In this document: positions 32,458 through 40,799 of the stretch, piece after piece | Layout: every line of letters begins with the position of its first letter | How positions within the stretch are numbered: position 1 is the stretch's first letter | Source of the DNA: Frankia nepalensis | GTDB lineage: Bacteria > Actinomycetota > Actinomycetes > Frankiales > Frankiaceae | Assembly (NCBI RefSeq): GCF_016786325.1 | Contig: NZ_JADWYU010000152.1 | Span: 1 to 42,520 of the forward strand | DNA length: 42,520 nt | Direction of reading: 5' to 3' | Notes under the pieces: model-generated | Database searches by the model: none | The model's input: only the letters and a program-made list of their open reading frames with translations | Told to the model about the DNA's origin: nothing | Made by a program: the position numbers and the translations under genes

Positions 32458-33984
32458 TCAGTGGGGCGGGCTCGTTCGGCGGGGGATCACCGGCGCGTCC
32501 CTGCCCGTGCCTGTGATCCGCTCCTTCGCCGGCCGGGTGGGCGAGCCAGCGGCTGGGCGCTTTTCCTCGTGGTACTCCTCCTCGACGTTGACCGTCCAGA
32601 CATCGTGCGCGGTGCCGTCGAGGATGTTCTCGACCGTGAGCATGGCGGTGAGCATCGAATGGTCGGCGTTGTTGTACCGGTGCATGCCGTTGCGGCCGAC
32701 CGGATGGACGTTCGGGACATTCTCCTCGAGCCATTCCCGCATGATCTCGACGTTGCGGCGGTAGTACTGATCGTAGGTCGGATACGCCTTGGGCACCCGG
32801 ACGACGTAGCCTCTCTCCACCGCGCCGGGCCGCACCAGCCTGAGCGACTCCAACTCCCGGGTTGCCAGCGCGATCAGCTCGTCGTCCGGCTTCGTCCACA
32901 TGTCGTCGCCCTCGAAGACGAAGAACTCGAGACCCAGACAGGTACGACCCTCCTGCACCAGGTAGGGCGACCAGGAGCCGTAGTTCTGGATGCGTCCGAC
33001 CCGGACGCCGGGGTCGTGGATGTAGATCCAGTTGTCCGGAAAGCTGAACTCCGCCGGGACGACGAGCGCCACGGTCAGGTAGTCCCGGTAACGGAGGTCG
33101 CGCGCCGCCTCGACGACGCGGGCGGGCGCGGGCGGGTCCATAGACAGGATCAGCGTCGACAGCGGCGTCGATGAGATCACGTGGTCCGCCGGCACCCGCT
33201 CGACCTCGCCGGCGCTCGTGGTGACCGTGATGGCGACCGCCCGGCCGTCTGCCCGGTGCACGGCGGTCACGGCCGCGTTCAACGTGACGCCGCCCCCCAG
33301 CTTCTCGACCTTGCGGGCGGCCTCCTCCCACATCATCCCCGGGCCGAGCTTGGGGTAGTGGAACTCCTCGATCAGGCTCGTGATCTCCTTCTGGTTCCGC
33401 CTCGGCAGGACGGCGTTGGCGATGGCGGAGGAGAGCGACAGGTTCTTCACCCGCTGCGCGGCCCAGTCGGCGGGCATCTCGCTGACCGGTATCCCCCACA
33501 GCTTCTCGGTGTACGTCTTGAAGAAGGTGCGGTAGAGCCGCCAGCCGAACCGGGCGACGAGCCACGCCTCGTAGTTGTCCGCCTGGTCCTTCGGCGGCCG
33601 CGCCCGCGCCCAGGCGTAGGAGCCGATGGCGAGCGCGGCCTGCGCGGGACCGAGGTTGCGCAGCGCGTTCAGCGCCCGCAACGGATAGTCGTAGAGCTTG
33701 CCCTGGTAGTAGATCCGGCTCATCCGTGGGCGGAGCAGGAAGTCCTCGGCCGGCAGGATCTCGCGCCACAGCGCCTCGACGGCGGCGACCTTGGTGAAGA
33801 AGCGGTGCCCGCCGATGTCGAACCGCCAGCCGTCGCGCTCCACCGTGCGGCTGATGCCGCCCACCACGTCGTCCGCCTCGAAGACGCGGACGGGCGCGCC
33901 GTGCGCCGTCAACTGGTAGGCGGCGGTCAGGCCGGCCGGGCCGGCTCCGATGACGACGGTGCGGGGAACCGCGGGCGAAGACAC
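32458..33984 (-). CDS. FAD-dependent oxidoreductase of the amine-oxidase/UDP-galactopyranose-mutase-like group
   Basis: A 508-residue flavoprotein. The N-terminal dinucleotide-binding motif is VVIGAGPAGLTAAYQL (glycine motif about residues 13-18), followed by the FAD-contacting DVVGGISRT and the DIGGHRFFTK motif seen in UDP-galactopyranose-mutase and protoporphyrinogen-oxidase-like proteins. The C-terminal FAD motif region is MHRYNNADHSMLTAMLTVENIL. The GTG at 33984 has AGGAG six bases upstream; a start at 34041 would extend it by 19 residues. It is divergent from a TetR regulator, with a palindrome between them that likely controls it. The substrate is unknown; a glycolipid or carotenoid-like role is possible. 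Confidence 0.82.
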   Translation of the reverse strand: MSSPAVPRTVVIGAGPAGLTAAYQLTAHGAPVRVFEADDVVGGISRTVERDGWRFDIGGHRFFTKVAAVEALWREILPAEDFLLRPRMSRIYYQGKLYDYPLRALNALRNLGPAQAALAIGSYAWARARPPKDQADNYEAWLVARFGWRLYRTFFKTYTEKLWGIPVSEMPADWAAQRVKNLSLSSAIANAVLPRRNQKEITSLIEEFHYPKLGPGMMWEEAARKVEKLGGGVTLNAAVTAVHRADGRAVAITVTTSAGEVERVPADHVISSTPLSTLILSMDPPAPARVVEAARDLRYRDYLTVALVVPAEFSFPDNWIYIHDPGVRVGRIQNYGSWSPYLVQEGRTCLGLEFFVFEGDDMWTKPDDELIALATRELESLRLVRPGAVERGYVVRVPKAYPTYDQYYRRNVEIMREWLEENVPNVHPVGRNGMHRYNNADHSMLTAMLTVENILDGTAHDVWTVNVEEEYHEEKRPAAGSPTRPAKERITGTGRDAPVIPRRTSPPH

Positions 33985-34053
33985 TTCGACTCCTGGCCTT
34001 TCCTTGATCCGAAAGCCGGCCACGACCAGCGGAGGCAGCACCGCCCACCTTGA

Positions 34054-34069
34054 TGGACATGACTGTCCA
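34054..34069. promoter_or_regulatory. TetR operator candidate TGGACA-TGAC-TGTCCA
   Basis: Perfect six-base arms around a four-base spacer lie between the divergent FAD oxidoreductase and TetR genes (70 bases above the former, 35 above the latter). The position fits a site where the TetR protein represses both itself and the oxidoreductase. Confidence 0.65.
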
Positions 34070-34103
34070 AATTTCTGGTCGATTGAGTCCAGGATAGTAG
34101 CCT

Positions 34104-34805
34104 GTGCCCGTGGTCGGCGAAGCAGGCGGGGTCCGCGAGGGGACGTCGAGCCACCGGCCGCGCGCCAAACGCGAAGCGATCATGGAGGCCGCTTTCGAGG
34201 TCTTCGCCCGCCAGGGCTACGCCGCGACCAGCCTCGACGACATCGCCGCGGCGACTCCGGCCTCGCGTCAGACCGTCTACAACCACTTCGGCGACAAGGA
34301 GCAGCTCTTCCTCGCCGTCATCGACGCCCAGATCTCGGTCAGCCTCGACGAGCTGCGCGCCGCGACGCTGGCGTTCCCCGACCGGGTCGACGGGGCAGAC
34401 GACGCGGCGAAGTACCTCGTCGACCTCGCGCACCGCCTCGTCGAGGTGTTCATGAGCCCGCGGACCGCGTCCCTGCGGCTTCTCGTGCAGACCGAGTCGC
34501 CGCGCCATCCGGGGCTGCTCGCCCTGTGGCGCTCACGGGTGGCCACGCCCGTCTGGCCCACCCTGATCGGCAACCTGGCCCGTCTCGCCCACGCCGGCGC
34601 GCTGCGCATCGACGACCCGGCCCGCGCCGCCGGCCAGTTCGTCACCCTCGTCTCCGGAACCTCCTGGCAGATGACCGAGCTCGGCACCTTCGCGATCTCC
34701 CCGCCCCCCGCGCCCGGCTCCCCCGAACTGGACACGGCCATCCGCTCCAACGTCGGCCTCTTCGTCCGCGCCTACGCCCCCGACACATCCAACGACGGCA
34801 CCTGA
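34104..34805 (+). CDS. TetR-family transcriptional regulator
   Basis: A 233-residue TetR/AcrR protein. The helix-turn-helix follows IMEAAFEVFARQGYAATSL, with the recognition segment IAAATPASRQTVYNHFGDKEQLF. The C-terminal domain (WPTLIGNLARLAHAGALRIDDP...FVTLVSGTSW) is of the TetR_C_7/AefR-like type. A GTG at 34104 or 34110 may be the start; both lack a strong ribosome site, and the domain starts about 15 residues in. It is divergent from the FAD oxidoreductase, with TGGACA-N4-TGTCCA between them, so it probably regulates that gene. The ligand is unknown. Confidence 0.88.
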   Translation: MPVVGEAGGVREGTSSHRPRAKREAIMEAAFEVFARQGYAATSLDDIAAATPASRQTVYNHFGDKEQLFLAVIDAQISVSLDELRAATLAFPDRVDGADDAAKYLVDLAHRLVEVFMSPRTASLRLLVQTESPRHPGLLALWRSRVATPVWPTLIGNLARLAHAGALRIDDPARAAGQFVTLVSGTSWQMTELGTFAISPPPAPGSPELDTAIRSNVGLFVRAYAPDTSNDGT

Positions 34806-35128
34806 CCTCTCCACCGCTCCACCCGTCCACTGGCGCCAATGCGGGCATTTCTCTTCGTCACCGAGCGCCTTCGGCGAAACTTCTACCCTCAAAGCCTTAA
34901 AGCGCAGGCAGGCTATACGAGCACCCCGATAGGACAGCGAGCGATTTACTAGCGCTTCACGAGCGCTCAGCTTTGTTCCATAGACTGGTCACCGACATCC
35001 ACCGATGCTTCGCGGGCATCGAGAGTGGCAAGTTCCCGCCACCCCCAACGTATAGAGAGCCCGAGGAACGCGGACTTCCGGATAAGTTCTTCCTGGTAGA
35101 GGTACACCAGATCACGTATGGTTCCGCC
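34806..35128. other. 323-base intergenic region upstream of VapB
   Basis: There is no gene beyond a weak N-terminal extension of the VapB frame. It holds the AGCGCT-N5-AGCGCT motif (34951-34967), a lower-GC stretch from about 34870 to 35130, and TATGGT (35117-35122) six bases before the VapB ATG, which may be a leaderless -10 element. Confidence 0.5.
34951..34967. promoter_or_regulatory. AGCGCT-N5-AGCGCT motif (copy 2)
   Basis: This has the same two-palindrome layout as 31330-31346, again in lower-GC DNA upstream of an antitoxin gene (here 162 bases before the VapB ATG). It may be an operator or a mark of common origin of the two toxin-antitoxin islands. Confidence 0.45.
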
Positions 35129-35401
35129 ATGGCCTTGAACGTCAAGGATCCGGAAACCGAGCGGCTGGCGGTGGAGGTGACGGCACTCGCTGACGAGACG
35201 ACGAAGCGGGCGATCAACGCCGCATCGCGGGAGCGGCGGCAGCGCCCGATAGCGACCCGAACGGCGCCGGATCGGCGCGCGCGGCTGTTGCGGTTCCTGA
35301 CCGACGAGGCGTGGCCGCGGATCCCGCCGGACCACCTCGGCCATGCGCCCACAAAGGCCGAACGCGAGCGGATCCTCGGCTACGGGCGGGAGGGCGGGTG
35401 A
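35129..35401 (+). CDS. vapB: VapB-type antitoxin (Rv0623-like), apparently orphaned
   Basis: A 90-residue antitoxin of the Rv0623/PSK family, beginning with the signature MALNVKDPETERLAVEVTAL and continuing ADETTKRAINAASRERRQR. These proteins pair a ribbon-helix-helix-like N-terminus with a toxin-binding tail. The ATG at 35129 fits this signature exactly; TATGGT lies six bases upstream, suggesting a leaderless transcript. Its TGA overlaps a GTG that should start vapC, but that frame closes after 30 codons. The antitoxin is intact in length; its partner is not. It may now serve as a decoy or regulator, or simply be decaying. Confidence 0.82.
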   Translation: MALNVKDPETERLAVEVTALADETTKRAINAASRERRQRPIATRTAPDRRARLLRFLTDEAWPRIPPDHLGHAPTKAERERILGYGREGG

Positions 35402-35490
35402 TCGTCGGCAAGGGGCATGCCAGTGTCGTCGCCTGGTGGAGCCTGGGGCGCCGGCCCGGGCTGGAGGTCGGGCTAGTCGCTGGAAGGTAG
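35398..35490 (+). pseudogene. Remnant of vapC
   Basis: A 30-codon frame starts with GTG ATC GTC, overlapping the VapB stop as in normal vapBC pairs, but the DTS motif of the PIN active site is absent (VIVGKGHASVVA instead of the usual V-D-T-S pattern), and it stops at 35490. The rest of a PIN domain is not found in any frame before the convergent gene. It overlaps the 3' end of that gene by 18 bases. Deletion of vapC is the simplest reading. Confidence 0.55.
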
Positions 35491-35790
35491 CCGGGCGGCC
35501 TGCTTCTCCACGAGGGGTACGCCGTTCGCGGTGAGGGTTCCCCTGCCGGACCTGGTGACCAGCAGCTCCAGCGAGTCCTCGCCGTCGAGGACGAACCGCT
35601 TGCCGAGCTGGCTGCCGCCCAGCAGCGCGGGATCGGCCGCGAGGTCCGGGGCAGGGGCCTCACTGTGCGCGATCAGCGGGGCACCGCCACAGCCGAGCTC
35701 CAGGGAGCCTCCGCCGGGGCGGACCACGATGACCTGGGTTTCGCAGACCTGGCTGGTCAGCCGGGAGCCGGCCTTGACCGTCGCTGCCAT
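35473..35790 (-). CDS. Small conserved hypothetical protein
   Basis: A 105-residue cytoplasmic protein. It contains SQVCETQVIVV, GGGSLELGCGGAPLI and GKRFVLDGEDSLELLVTRSGRGTL, a predicted beta-rich fold with two cysteines (in VCET and GCGG). Similar small proteins occur beside acyl-CoA ligase and amidohydrolase genes in actinobacteria, from memory, with no known role. The ATG at 35790 is preceded by a weak GAAGGG. It lies 105 bases downstream of the amidohydrolase on the same strand and probably belongs to its operon. No function can be assigned. Confidence 0.65.
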   Translation of the reverse strand: MAATVKAGSRLTSQVCETQVIVVRPGGGSLELGCGGAPLIAHSEAPAPDLAADPALLGGSQLGKRFVLDGEDSLELLVTRSGRGTLTANGVPLVEKQAARLPSSD

Positions 35791-35845
35791 GGAGATGCCC
35801 TTCTCAGGAGTCGATGCGTTCGGTCCGACGGGCGACCAGGCATGC

Positions 35846-35899
35846 CGGTCAGACGTCCGGTCAGACGGACCGGCCGGACGGGCCGGACGGGCCGGTCAG
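35846..35899. repeat. Short repeats overlapping the amidohydrolase stop codon
   Basis: GGCCGGACG occurs twice in tandem with a degenerate third copy (35872-35898), and GGTCAGACG recurs around it. The array runs into the stop codon at 35896-35898 of the amidohydrolase gene. A similar stop-codon repeat is found in the next gene upstream. Confidence 0.8.
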
Positions 35900-36984
35900 A
35901 CGTTGAAGATCCGCTTGGCGTTCCCGTAGACCATCTTGTGGGCCTCGTCGTCGGGGACACCGGCCATCAGGTCGGCGACGACCTTGCGGGAGTTCGGCCA
36001 GGTGCAGGCCGGGTGCGGAAAGTCCGTGGACCACATGATCCGGTCGACGCCGATCTCGTGGCGCATCTCGACGCCGCGCCGCTCGTCCATGAAGGTCAGC
36101 GAGATGTTGCGGTGGAAGTACGCGCTGGGCTTGTCCTTCAGCGCGGGGAACTCGTAGCCGTGCGTGGTCATCGAGTCGAGCGTGTTCAGGTACCACGGCA
36201 CCCAGGCCAGGCCCGGCTCGACGAGCACGAACTGCAGGTCGGGGAAACGCTCGAACAGGCCGGACAGCAGCAGCATGCCGAGCTGCTCGGCCAGCCGCAG
36301 CGGCTGCTGCGAGGTGAAGACGCCCATCTGCGGGGTCGGGTCACGCGCGGCGATCTCCCACGTGGCGTCCGAGACGCCGAGGTGGATGCAGACCGGGATC
36401 TTCATCTCCTGCAGCCGGGCCCACAGCGGGTCATAGCGCGGGTCGAAGTACTCCGGCAGGCCGCACTCGTTCGGGCTGGTCGGCAGGTGGATGGTGCGCG
36501 CCCCGTGATCGCTCACCAGTCGGTCCAGCTCGGCGACGGCATGGTCGATCTCCCGCAGCGGCAGCTGGTAGGCGACGAGCAGCCGGTCCGGGTCCGCGGC
36601 GGCGAAGTCCGAGCTGAAGTCGTTGAACGCCCGCGCGGTCTCCTTCCAGCCGTCCAGCATCTTGTAGAAGATCCGGAACGACGACAGGTCGGAGAAAAGG
36701 ATCTCGACGTCGACGCCGTCGTCGTCCATCGCGGCGAGGCGCGCCACCGGGTCGAAGTAGCCCGGGTTGCGTGCGGCCTCGTGCAGGTAGGAGCCCAGGC
36801 CCACGGGAGGCAGGCCGCGCAGGTGGACGGCGGCGCGCTTGGGTGCCTCGACCAGCCGGTTGGCGTGGTCGATGGCGTCGTGGAACTTCGCGGACGTGCG
36901 TTCTTTCAGCGCGTCGACCGTGCACTGGTAATGCGAGTCGACCGAGATGAGCCGATCGAGGCCGTTGGGAACAGAGCCGGACAT
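35896..36984 (-). CDS. Amidohydrolase family protein (ACMSD-like, second copy)
   Basis: A 362-residue metal-dependent hydrolase/decarboxylase. The N-terminal motif reads ISVDSHYQCTVDAL, and the C-terminal hallmark is MWSTDFPHPACTWPNS, matching the D-x-P-H...W-P pattern of the protein at 1887-3170. The two otherwise differ in length and middle segments, so they likely use different substrates. The ATG has GGGAGG four bases upstream. It lies 104 bases downstream of the split CoA-transferase and before a small conserved protein, all on the minus strand, suggesting one operon for a CoA-linked degradation step. Confidence 0.88.
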   Translation of the reverse strand: MSGSVPNGLDRLISVDSHYQCTVDALKERTSAKFHDAIDHANRLVEAPKRAAVHLRGLPPVGLGSYLHEAARNPGYFDPVARLAAMDDDGVDVEILFSDLSSFRIFYKMLDGWKETARAFNDFSSDFAAADPDRLLVAYQLPLREIDHAVAELDRLVSDHGARTIHLPTSPNECGLPEYFDPRYDPLWARLQEMKIPVCIHLGVSDATWEIAARDPTPQMGVFTSQQPLRLAEQLGMLLLSGLFERFPDLQFVLVEPGLAWVPWYLNTLDSMTTHGYEFPALKDKPSAYFHRNISLTFMDERRGVEMRHEIGVDRIMWSTDFPHPACTWPNSRKVVADLMAGVPDDEAHKMVYGNAKRIFNV

Positions 36985-37042
36985 GGTGCCTCCCTTTCCG
37001 GAGCGCTGCCGGGGTGGCCGGATGGCGGATGGGGCGCGGATG

Positions 37043-37093
37043 GGGTGCGGCGATTCAGCGGGTGCGGCGATTCAGTGGGTGCCGCGGTTCAGA
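37043..37093. repeat. Three tandem 17-base repeats covering the CoA-transferase stop codon
   Basis: GGGTGCGGCGATTCAGC, the same unit ending in T, and a diverged third copy lie end to end. The third copy contains the stop codon of the CoA-transferase gene (37089-37091), so the repeat has formed at, or grown from, the gene end. Confidence 0.9.
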
Positions 37094-38384
37094 GGGCGAG
37101 GACGGACCTGGCCTCGACGAGCGCGGCGGCCGCGGCGGCGTCGTAGCCGAGCTCGGCGAGGATCGCGCGGGTGTGCTCGCCCGCGAGGCACGGCGGGCCG
37201 GGCACCCGCCCGGGGTTGTCGGCGAGGCTGACCAGCACGCCGGCCTGCTCCAGCGTCCCGACGCCGGGGACCGTCGCGGTGACGACGTCCCCGAGCGCGC
37301 GCAGCGCCGGGTCCGTGAACAGCGCGGCGCCGAACGTGTCCACGGACAGCTCGCACGGCAGGTCGCGCTTCTCGAACGCGGCGACGACGTCGTCGGCGTC
37401 GCGGCGGGCGAACAGCGGCTCGAGGGCGGCTCGCAGCTCGGTGTCGCGCGCCACGCGGGCGGTGGCGTCCGCGAAGCGCGGGTCGGCCAGGAGTTCCGGC
37501 GCCGCCAGCGCCTCGCACAGGTCGGGCCACGCCGCCTCGTCGAGGACGGCGATCGACAGCCAGTCGTCGCCGGCGAGTCGGTAAAGGCCGTGCAGCGCCG
37601 ACAGGCCCCGCTGCCTCGCGTCGATCCGGGGCCGGTCGACGGGGGTGCCGTCGGCGAGGCTGTAGGCGTAGGACGTCGCCAGCAGGGTCGCGTTGATGAT
37701 CGCGGTCGACACCTTCTGGCCCTGCCCGGTGCGCTCACGGTGGTAGAGGGCCTGGATGACGGCCGTCGCCCACAGGAAGCCGTTGCCGGTGTCACCCATG
37801 TTCACCCGGCTCCACATCGGCGGGGCGCCGAGCCGGCAGGCGCCGTCCTCGTACTCGGTGCCGGCCAGCGCGTTGGCGGTCTGGTCGGTGCCGGGCTGGC
37901 GAGAGCGCGGGCCGTCCTCGAAGCCGCGGGTGTGGCAGTAGACCAGTCGCGGGTACCTGGCGCGAAGTTCGTCGTAGCCGATTCCGAGCCGCTCGGCGGC
38001 GCCGGCGCGCATGTTGTGCGCGACCACGTCCGCGGTGGCGAGAAGCCGCTCCAGCACCTCGCGGCCGGCCGGGTCCTTGAGGTCGAGCGCGATCGAGCGC
38101 TTGCCCCAGTTGGTGGCCAGGCCCATGTGCGTGCGGGTCCAGTAGCCGTCGTGCAGCGCGTGCACCTTGATGACGTCGGCCCCAAGGTCGGCGAGGACCT
38201 TCGCCCCCCAGGGACCCGCGACGCCGAGGCCGAGGTCGAGGACCCGCACGCCGTCGAGCGGGCCGCGCGGCAGCGCGCGGGCCGGCCCCGGGGGCGCGGG
38301 TGCCCGGATGGGAGCAGGCACCGGGGCGGCGCCGGGCACCGGGACGGGCGCGGCGGCCAGGACCGCCGCGGTGTGCTCCCCCCC
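37089..38384 (-). pseudogene. Family III (CaiB/BaiF) CoA-transferase, C-terminal domain, frameshifted from its N-terminal part
   Basis: The C-terminal half of what looks like a double-domain CoA-transferase, about 431 residues. It reads GEHTAAVLAA, a Pro/Ala linker, then a second complete CaiB-like domain (DGVRVLDLGLGVAGPWGAKVLADLGADVIKV; DLKDPAGREVLERLL; HNMRAGAAERLGI; GTDQTANALAG with the likely catalytic Asp). The frame joins the N-terminal part only if one G is removed from the G7 run at 38378-38384. A separate start is unlikely: the ATG at 38447 lies inside the other domain, and no ribosome site precedes the linker. It could be real as an independent gene, but the fusion reading fits better. 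Confidence 0.72.
38378..38384 (-). other. G7 homopolymer at the CoA-transferase frame break
   Basis: Seven consecutive G on the minus strand occur where the reading frame switches. Six would give PAPRRGEHTAAVLA, joining the end of the first CaiB domain to the linker of the second. It may be a sequencing error, a true mutation, phase variation or slippage. Confidence 0.8.
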
Positions 38385-39621
38385 GCCGGGGCGCCGGGCC
38401 CTGGACCGCGCCAGGCGTCTCGGAGAACTCCAGGACCACGCCGGCATGCCGGATCGGCCCGGCGTCGGGGTCGTCGACCTCGACGACGCAGCCCTGGGCG
38501 AGCAGGGCCGGGTCGGCGAACGCCTCCTCCGGCGAACGCACGAGCGCGATGCCGAGGTTGCGGGCCGCGCCGAAGGCGACCCACTGCTCGGACGGGAACT
38601 TCTTGAATGCCTCCTGGAGGAGCCCGTAGTACAGGTACAGGATCGGCACCTCGTCGGCGTCCATGCCGATGCGGATACCGGACTTCATGTCCTCCTTCGG
38701 GCCGTCGAGCACCAGTTCGTCGCCTTCGGCGGCCTCCAGGACGAGCGAAGGTCGGATCGTCCAGAAGTGCACCCAGCGGCCGTCAGCGCATTCGAACAGG
38801 CCCTCGGGCGAGCGCCGGTCGGTGACCCACATCCAGAAGCCGGGAGCGTCGAGGTTCTCAGCCCACTGCCAGTTCGGCGCGTTGGCCGCGATCGCGCCCC
38901 GAGCGAGCGACGTCTCGACCAGGTCGCCCCGGCCGGTGACCTCGCGGGCGCGAAGCGCCGCGCTCACGCCGACGACGGCGTTGTAGGCGGCGCCGAGGCT
39001 CGGCCAGGTCGACCGCAGGAAGACCGGCCCTTCCTGGTCGAACCGGTTCGCCGGCAGGTCCGGGATCTCGACGTCGGCGTTCGGGATGGCGGCGCCACGG
39101 ATCCTGTTCAGCGGAGTACCGAGAACGCCGCGCGACTCCCACTGCAGGCCGGTTCTGGCGGCGACGAGCGAGTCGTAGCCGGGCCGGTGCGCGTCCGGCC
39201 CGTCGGGGCCATAGCCGGTGATCGAGCAGTAGACCAGCCGCGGGTTGCGTGCTCGCAGCGTCGGCGCGTCGATTCCCAGGCGAATGGTGACGCCCGGCGC
39301 GAACGACTCGACGAGCACGTCCGCGGCGTCGGCCAGCCGCAGGAACGCGGCGCGCTGCTCGGCGTCGGTCAGGTCGAGCACGGCGGAGCGCTTGCCCCGG
39401 TTCCAGACCTTGTACGCGACGTCGTCGCGCACCGGGTCGCCCCCCGGCGGCTCGACCCGCAGCACGTCGGCCCCCGAGTCGGCAAGCAGCATGGCCGTGA
39501 TGGGCCCCGCGACACCCCAGGACAGGTCGAGCACCGTCAGGCCGGCGAGCGGGCCTCTCGCCCGCGCCGTCGCGCCGCCGACGGGTGGCGCCGTCGGGTC
39601 GCAGTGTCGCGTCTCGGCCAT
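38383..39621 (-). CDS. Family III (CaiB/BaiF) CoA-transferase, N-terminal domain, frameshifted
   Basis: The first 413 codons of a CaiB-like CoA-transferase. The domain starts GPLAGLTVLDLSWGVAGP and continues with NRGKRSAVLDLTD and PGYDSLVAARTG (Asp150 the likely nucleophile), then GDLVETSLARGAIA and the terminal AGVVLEFSETPGAVQG. In its own frame it runs on beyond the G7 run into meaningless Arg-rich sequence. The ATG at 39621 has GGGAGGGAA upstream. With one G removed, the whole gene (37089-39621) would encode about 843 residues with two CaiB domains, an architecture I recall from other actinobacteria. It is divergent from a TetR gene with an operator-like promoter between them. Confidence 0.8.
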
Positions 39622-39687
39622 TCTTCCCTCCCGCGTGCCCCAGTGGTCAGACCGGCGGGACTCGCCGCTCGGCGTGATGACCAGCAC

Positions 39688-39715
39688 GATAGCACTTACT
39701 ATGTTGTAGACACCA
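39688..39715 (-). promoter_or_regulatory. Promoter/operator of the CoA-transferase gene
   Basis: On the minus strand, TCTACAACATAGTAAGTGCTATC carries CTACA and ACATAGTA elements. Its 17-base core (39704-39688) matches 42130-42146 in 15 of 17 positions. TGCTATC resembles an extended -10. It lies in the divergent gap with the TetR gene, which is the likely regulator. Confidence 0.55.
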
Positions 39716-39908
39716 AAAATACCGAACCCCCTGCGCGCCAGGGAGAACGCCGACGCGTCACCCTCGCGGGCGCTCGACGTGGCCGACGGGACACCCCGCC
39801 GGCGGCGCGCCATGAAAGGATCTGGTCAACAACGGCCCGAGGCCCTCCAGCGGAACGAGGCCCACGCACCCAGGTCGAGCCGACGCCGGTGCTACCACGA
39901 GGAGCGAC

Positions 39909-40592
39909 GTGTCCGAGATCGCCGAGAACCTCGCCGGCGGCGTGGCCGGCCACACCGCCGCGCAGCCGCCGCGGGATCGGTCCCGCCGGCGCCGGGCGAG
40001 CCGCGACCCGGCGGGGCGCACCCAGATCCTCGACGCCGCCGTCGCGTGCATCCTCGAACTCGGCTTCTACCGGGCCAGCACCAATGAGATCGCGCGGCGC
40101 GCCAACGTGAGCTGGGGCGCGATCCAGTACTACTTCGGCTCGCGCGAATCCCTGATGATCGCGGCCGTCGAGGAGCTCAACCGCCGGTTCATCGCCTCGA
40201 TCGCGCAGCGCCACGTCGAGGGCGAAACCCTCGAGGAGCGCGTCGAGGCGCTCTACGAGCTGCTCGCGCAGTACTACAGCGCGCCCGCCTACCTCGCGCG
40301 GATGCAGATCATGCTGAACCTGCAGAGCGACCCGGACACCTCCGCCGAGGCCTCGGCCGCCCTGGCCGACATGTCGACGCAGGTCGCCGACCAGATCCGC
40401 CGGCTGCTGACCGAGGCGCTCGGCCCTGACGCCGACCCGGCCCGCAACAGCGCCCTGTTCCACGCGATCCGCGGCTTCGCCGTGTCCCGGCAGCTCGCCG
40501 AGTCCATCGACCCCGAGCACGGCCGGCACGACGACGAGGTCCGCCGGATCTTCCTGGCGAGCATCGTCGCCACCGAGCGGCGCTCTCACTAG
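39909..40592 (+). CDS. TetR-family transcriptional regulator
   Basis: A 227-residue TetR/AcrR-type regulator with a 30-residue Arg-rich leader. The helix-turn-helix follows ILDAAVACILELGFYRAST, with the recognition segment IARRANVSWGAIQYYFGSRESLM. The C-terminal helical domain has LYELLAQYYSAPAYLARMQIML. The GTG at 39909 has GAGGAG close upstream. It sits between the divergent CoA-transferase and the downstream lipoprotein, and related CTACAT-type palindromes occur at both promoters and at the last promoter in the window. It is therefore the best candidate regulator of this whole module. The ligand is unknown but probably a CoA thioester. Confidence 0.9.
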   Translation: MSEIAENLAGGVAGHTAAQPPRDRSRRRRASRDPAGRTQILDAAVACILELGFYRASTNEIARRANVSWGAIQYYFGSRESLMIAAVEELNRRFIASIAQRHVEGETLEERVEALYELLAQYYSAPAYLARMQIMLNLQSDPDTSAEASAALADMSTQVADQIRRLLTEALGPDADPARNSALFHAIRGFAVSRQLAESIDPEHGRHDDEVRRIFLASIVATERRSH

Positions 40593-40742
40593 GCCGCTCC
40601 CGGCCTACCGGGCCGCCCCCTGCGACGCCCCGCCCGGGCCACGCGCGCCGACACGGCGGCGAGCGCCGGGCCCGCCACTTTCGGTGGGATCGGGCGACCT
40701 CACCCGCTCCCACCTGCTCCGGGCGCGGTAGCGTGCGGTCCT

Positions 40743-40764
40743 CTACATCGCAACTACGATGTAG
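40743..40764. promoter_or_regulatory. 22-base inverted repeat CTACATCG-N6-CGATGTAG
   Basis: Perfect eight-base arms with a six-base spacer lie 35 bases before the lipoprotein start codon. CTACAT half-sites also occur in the CoA-transferase and 42128 promoters. It is a strong candidate operator of the TetR protein encoded just upstream. Confidence 0.75.
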
Positions 40765-40799
40765 TAACTCTCCGTATGTGTCAGCGGCAGGAGATGCTC

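Noticed and set aside
38445-38447. ATG as an independent start for the second CoA-transferase domain
   Set aside because: It lies inside the coding region of the first domain in another frame, with no ribosome site, and the first residues are meaningless in that frame.
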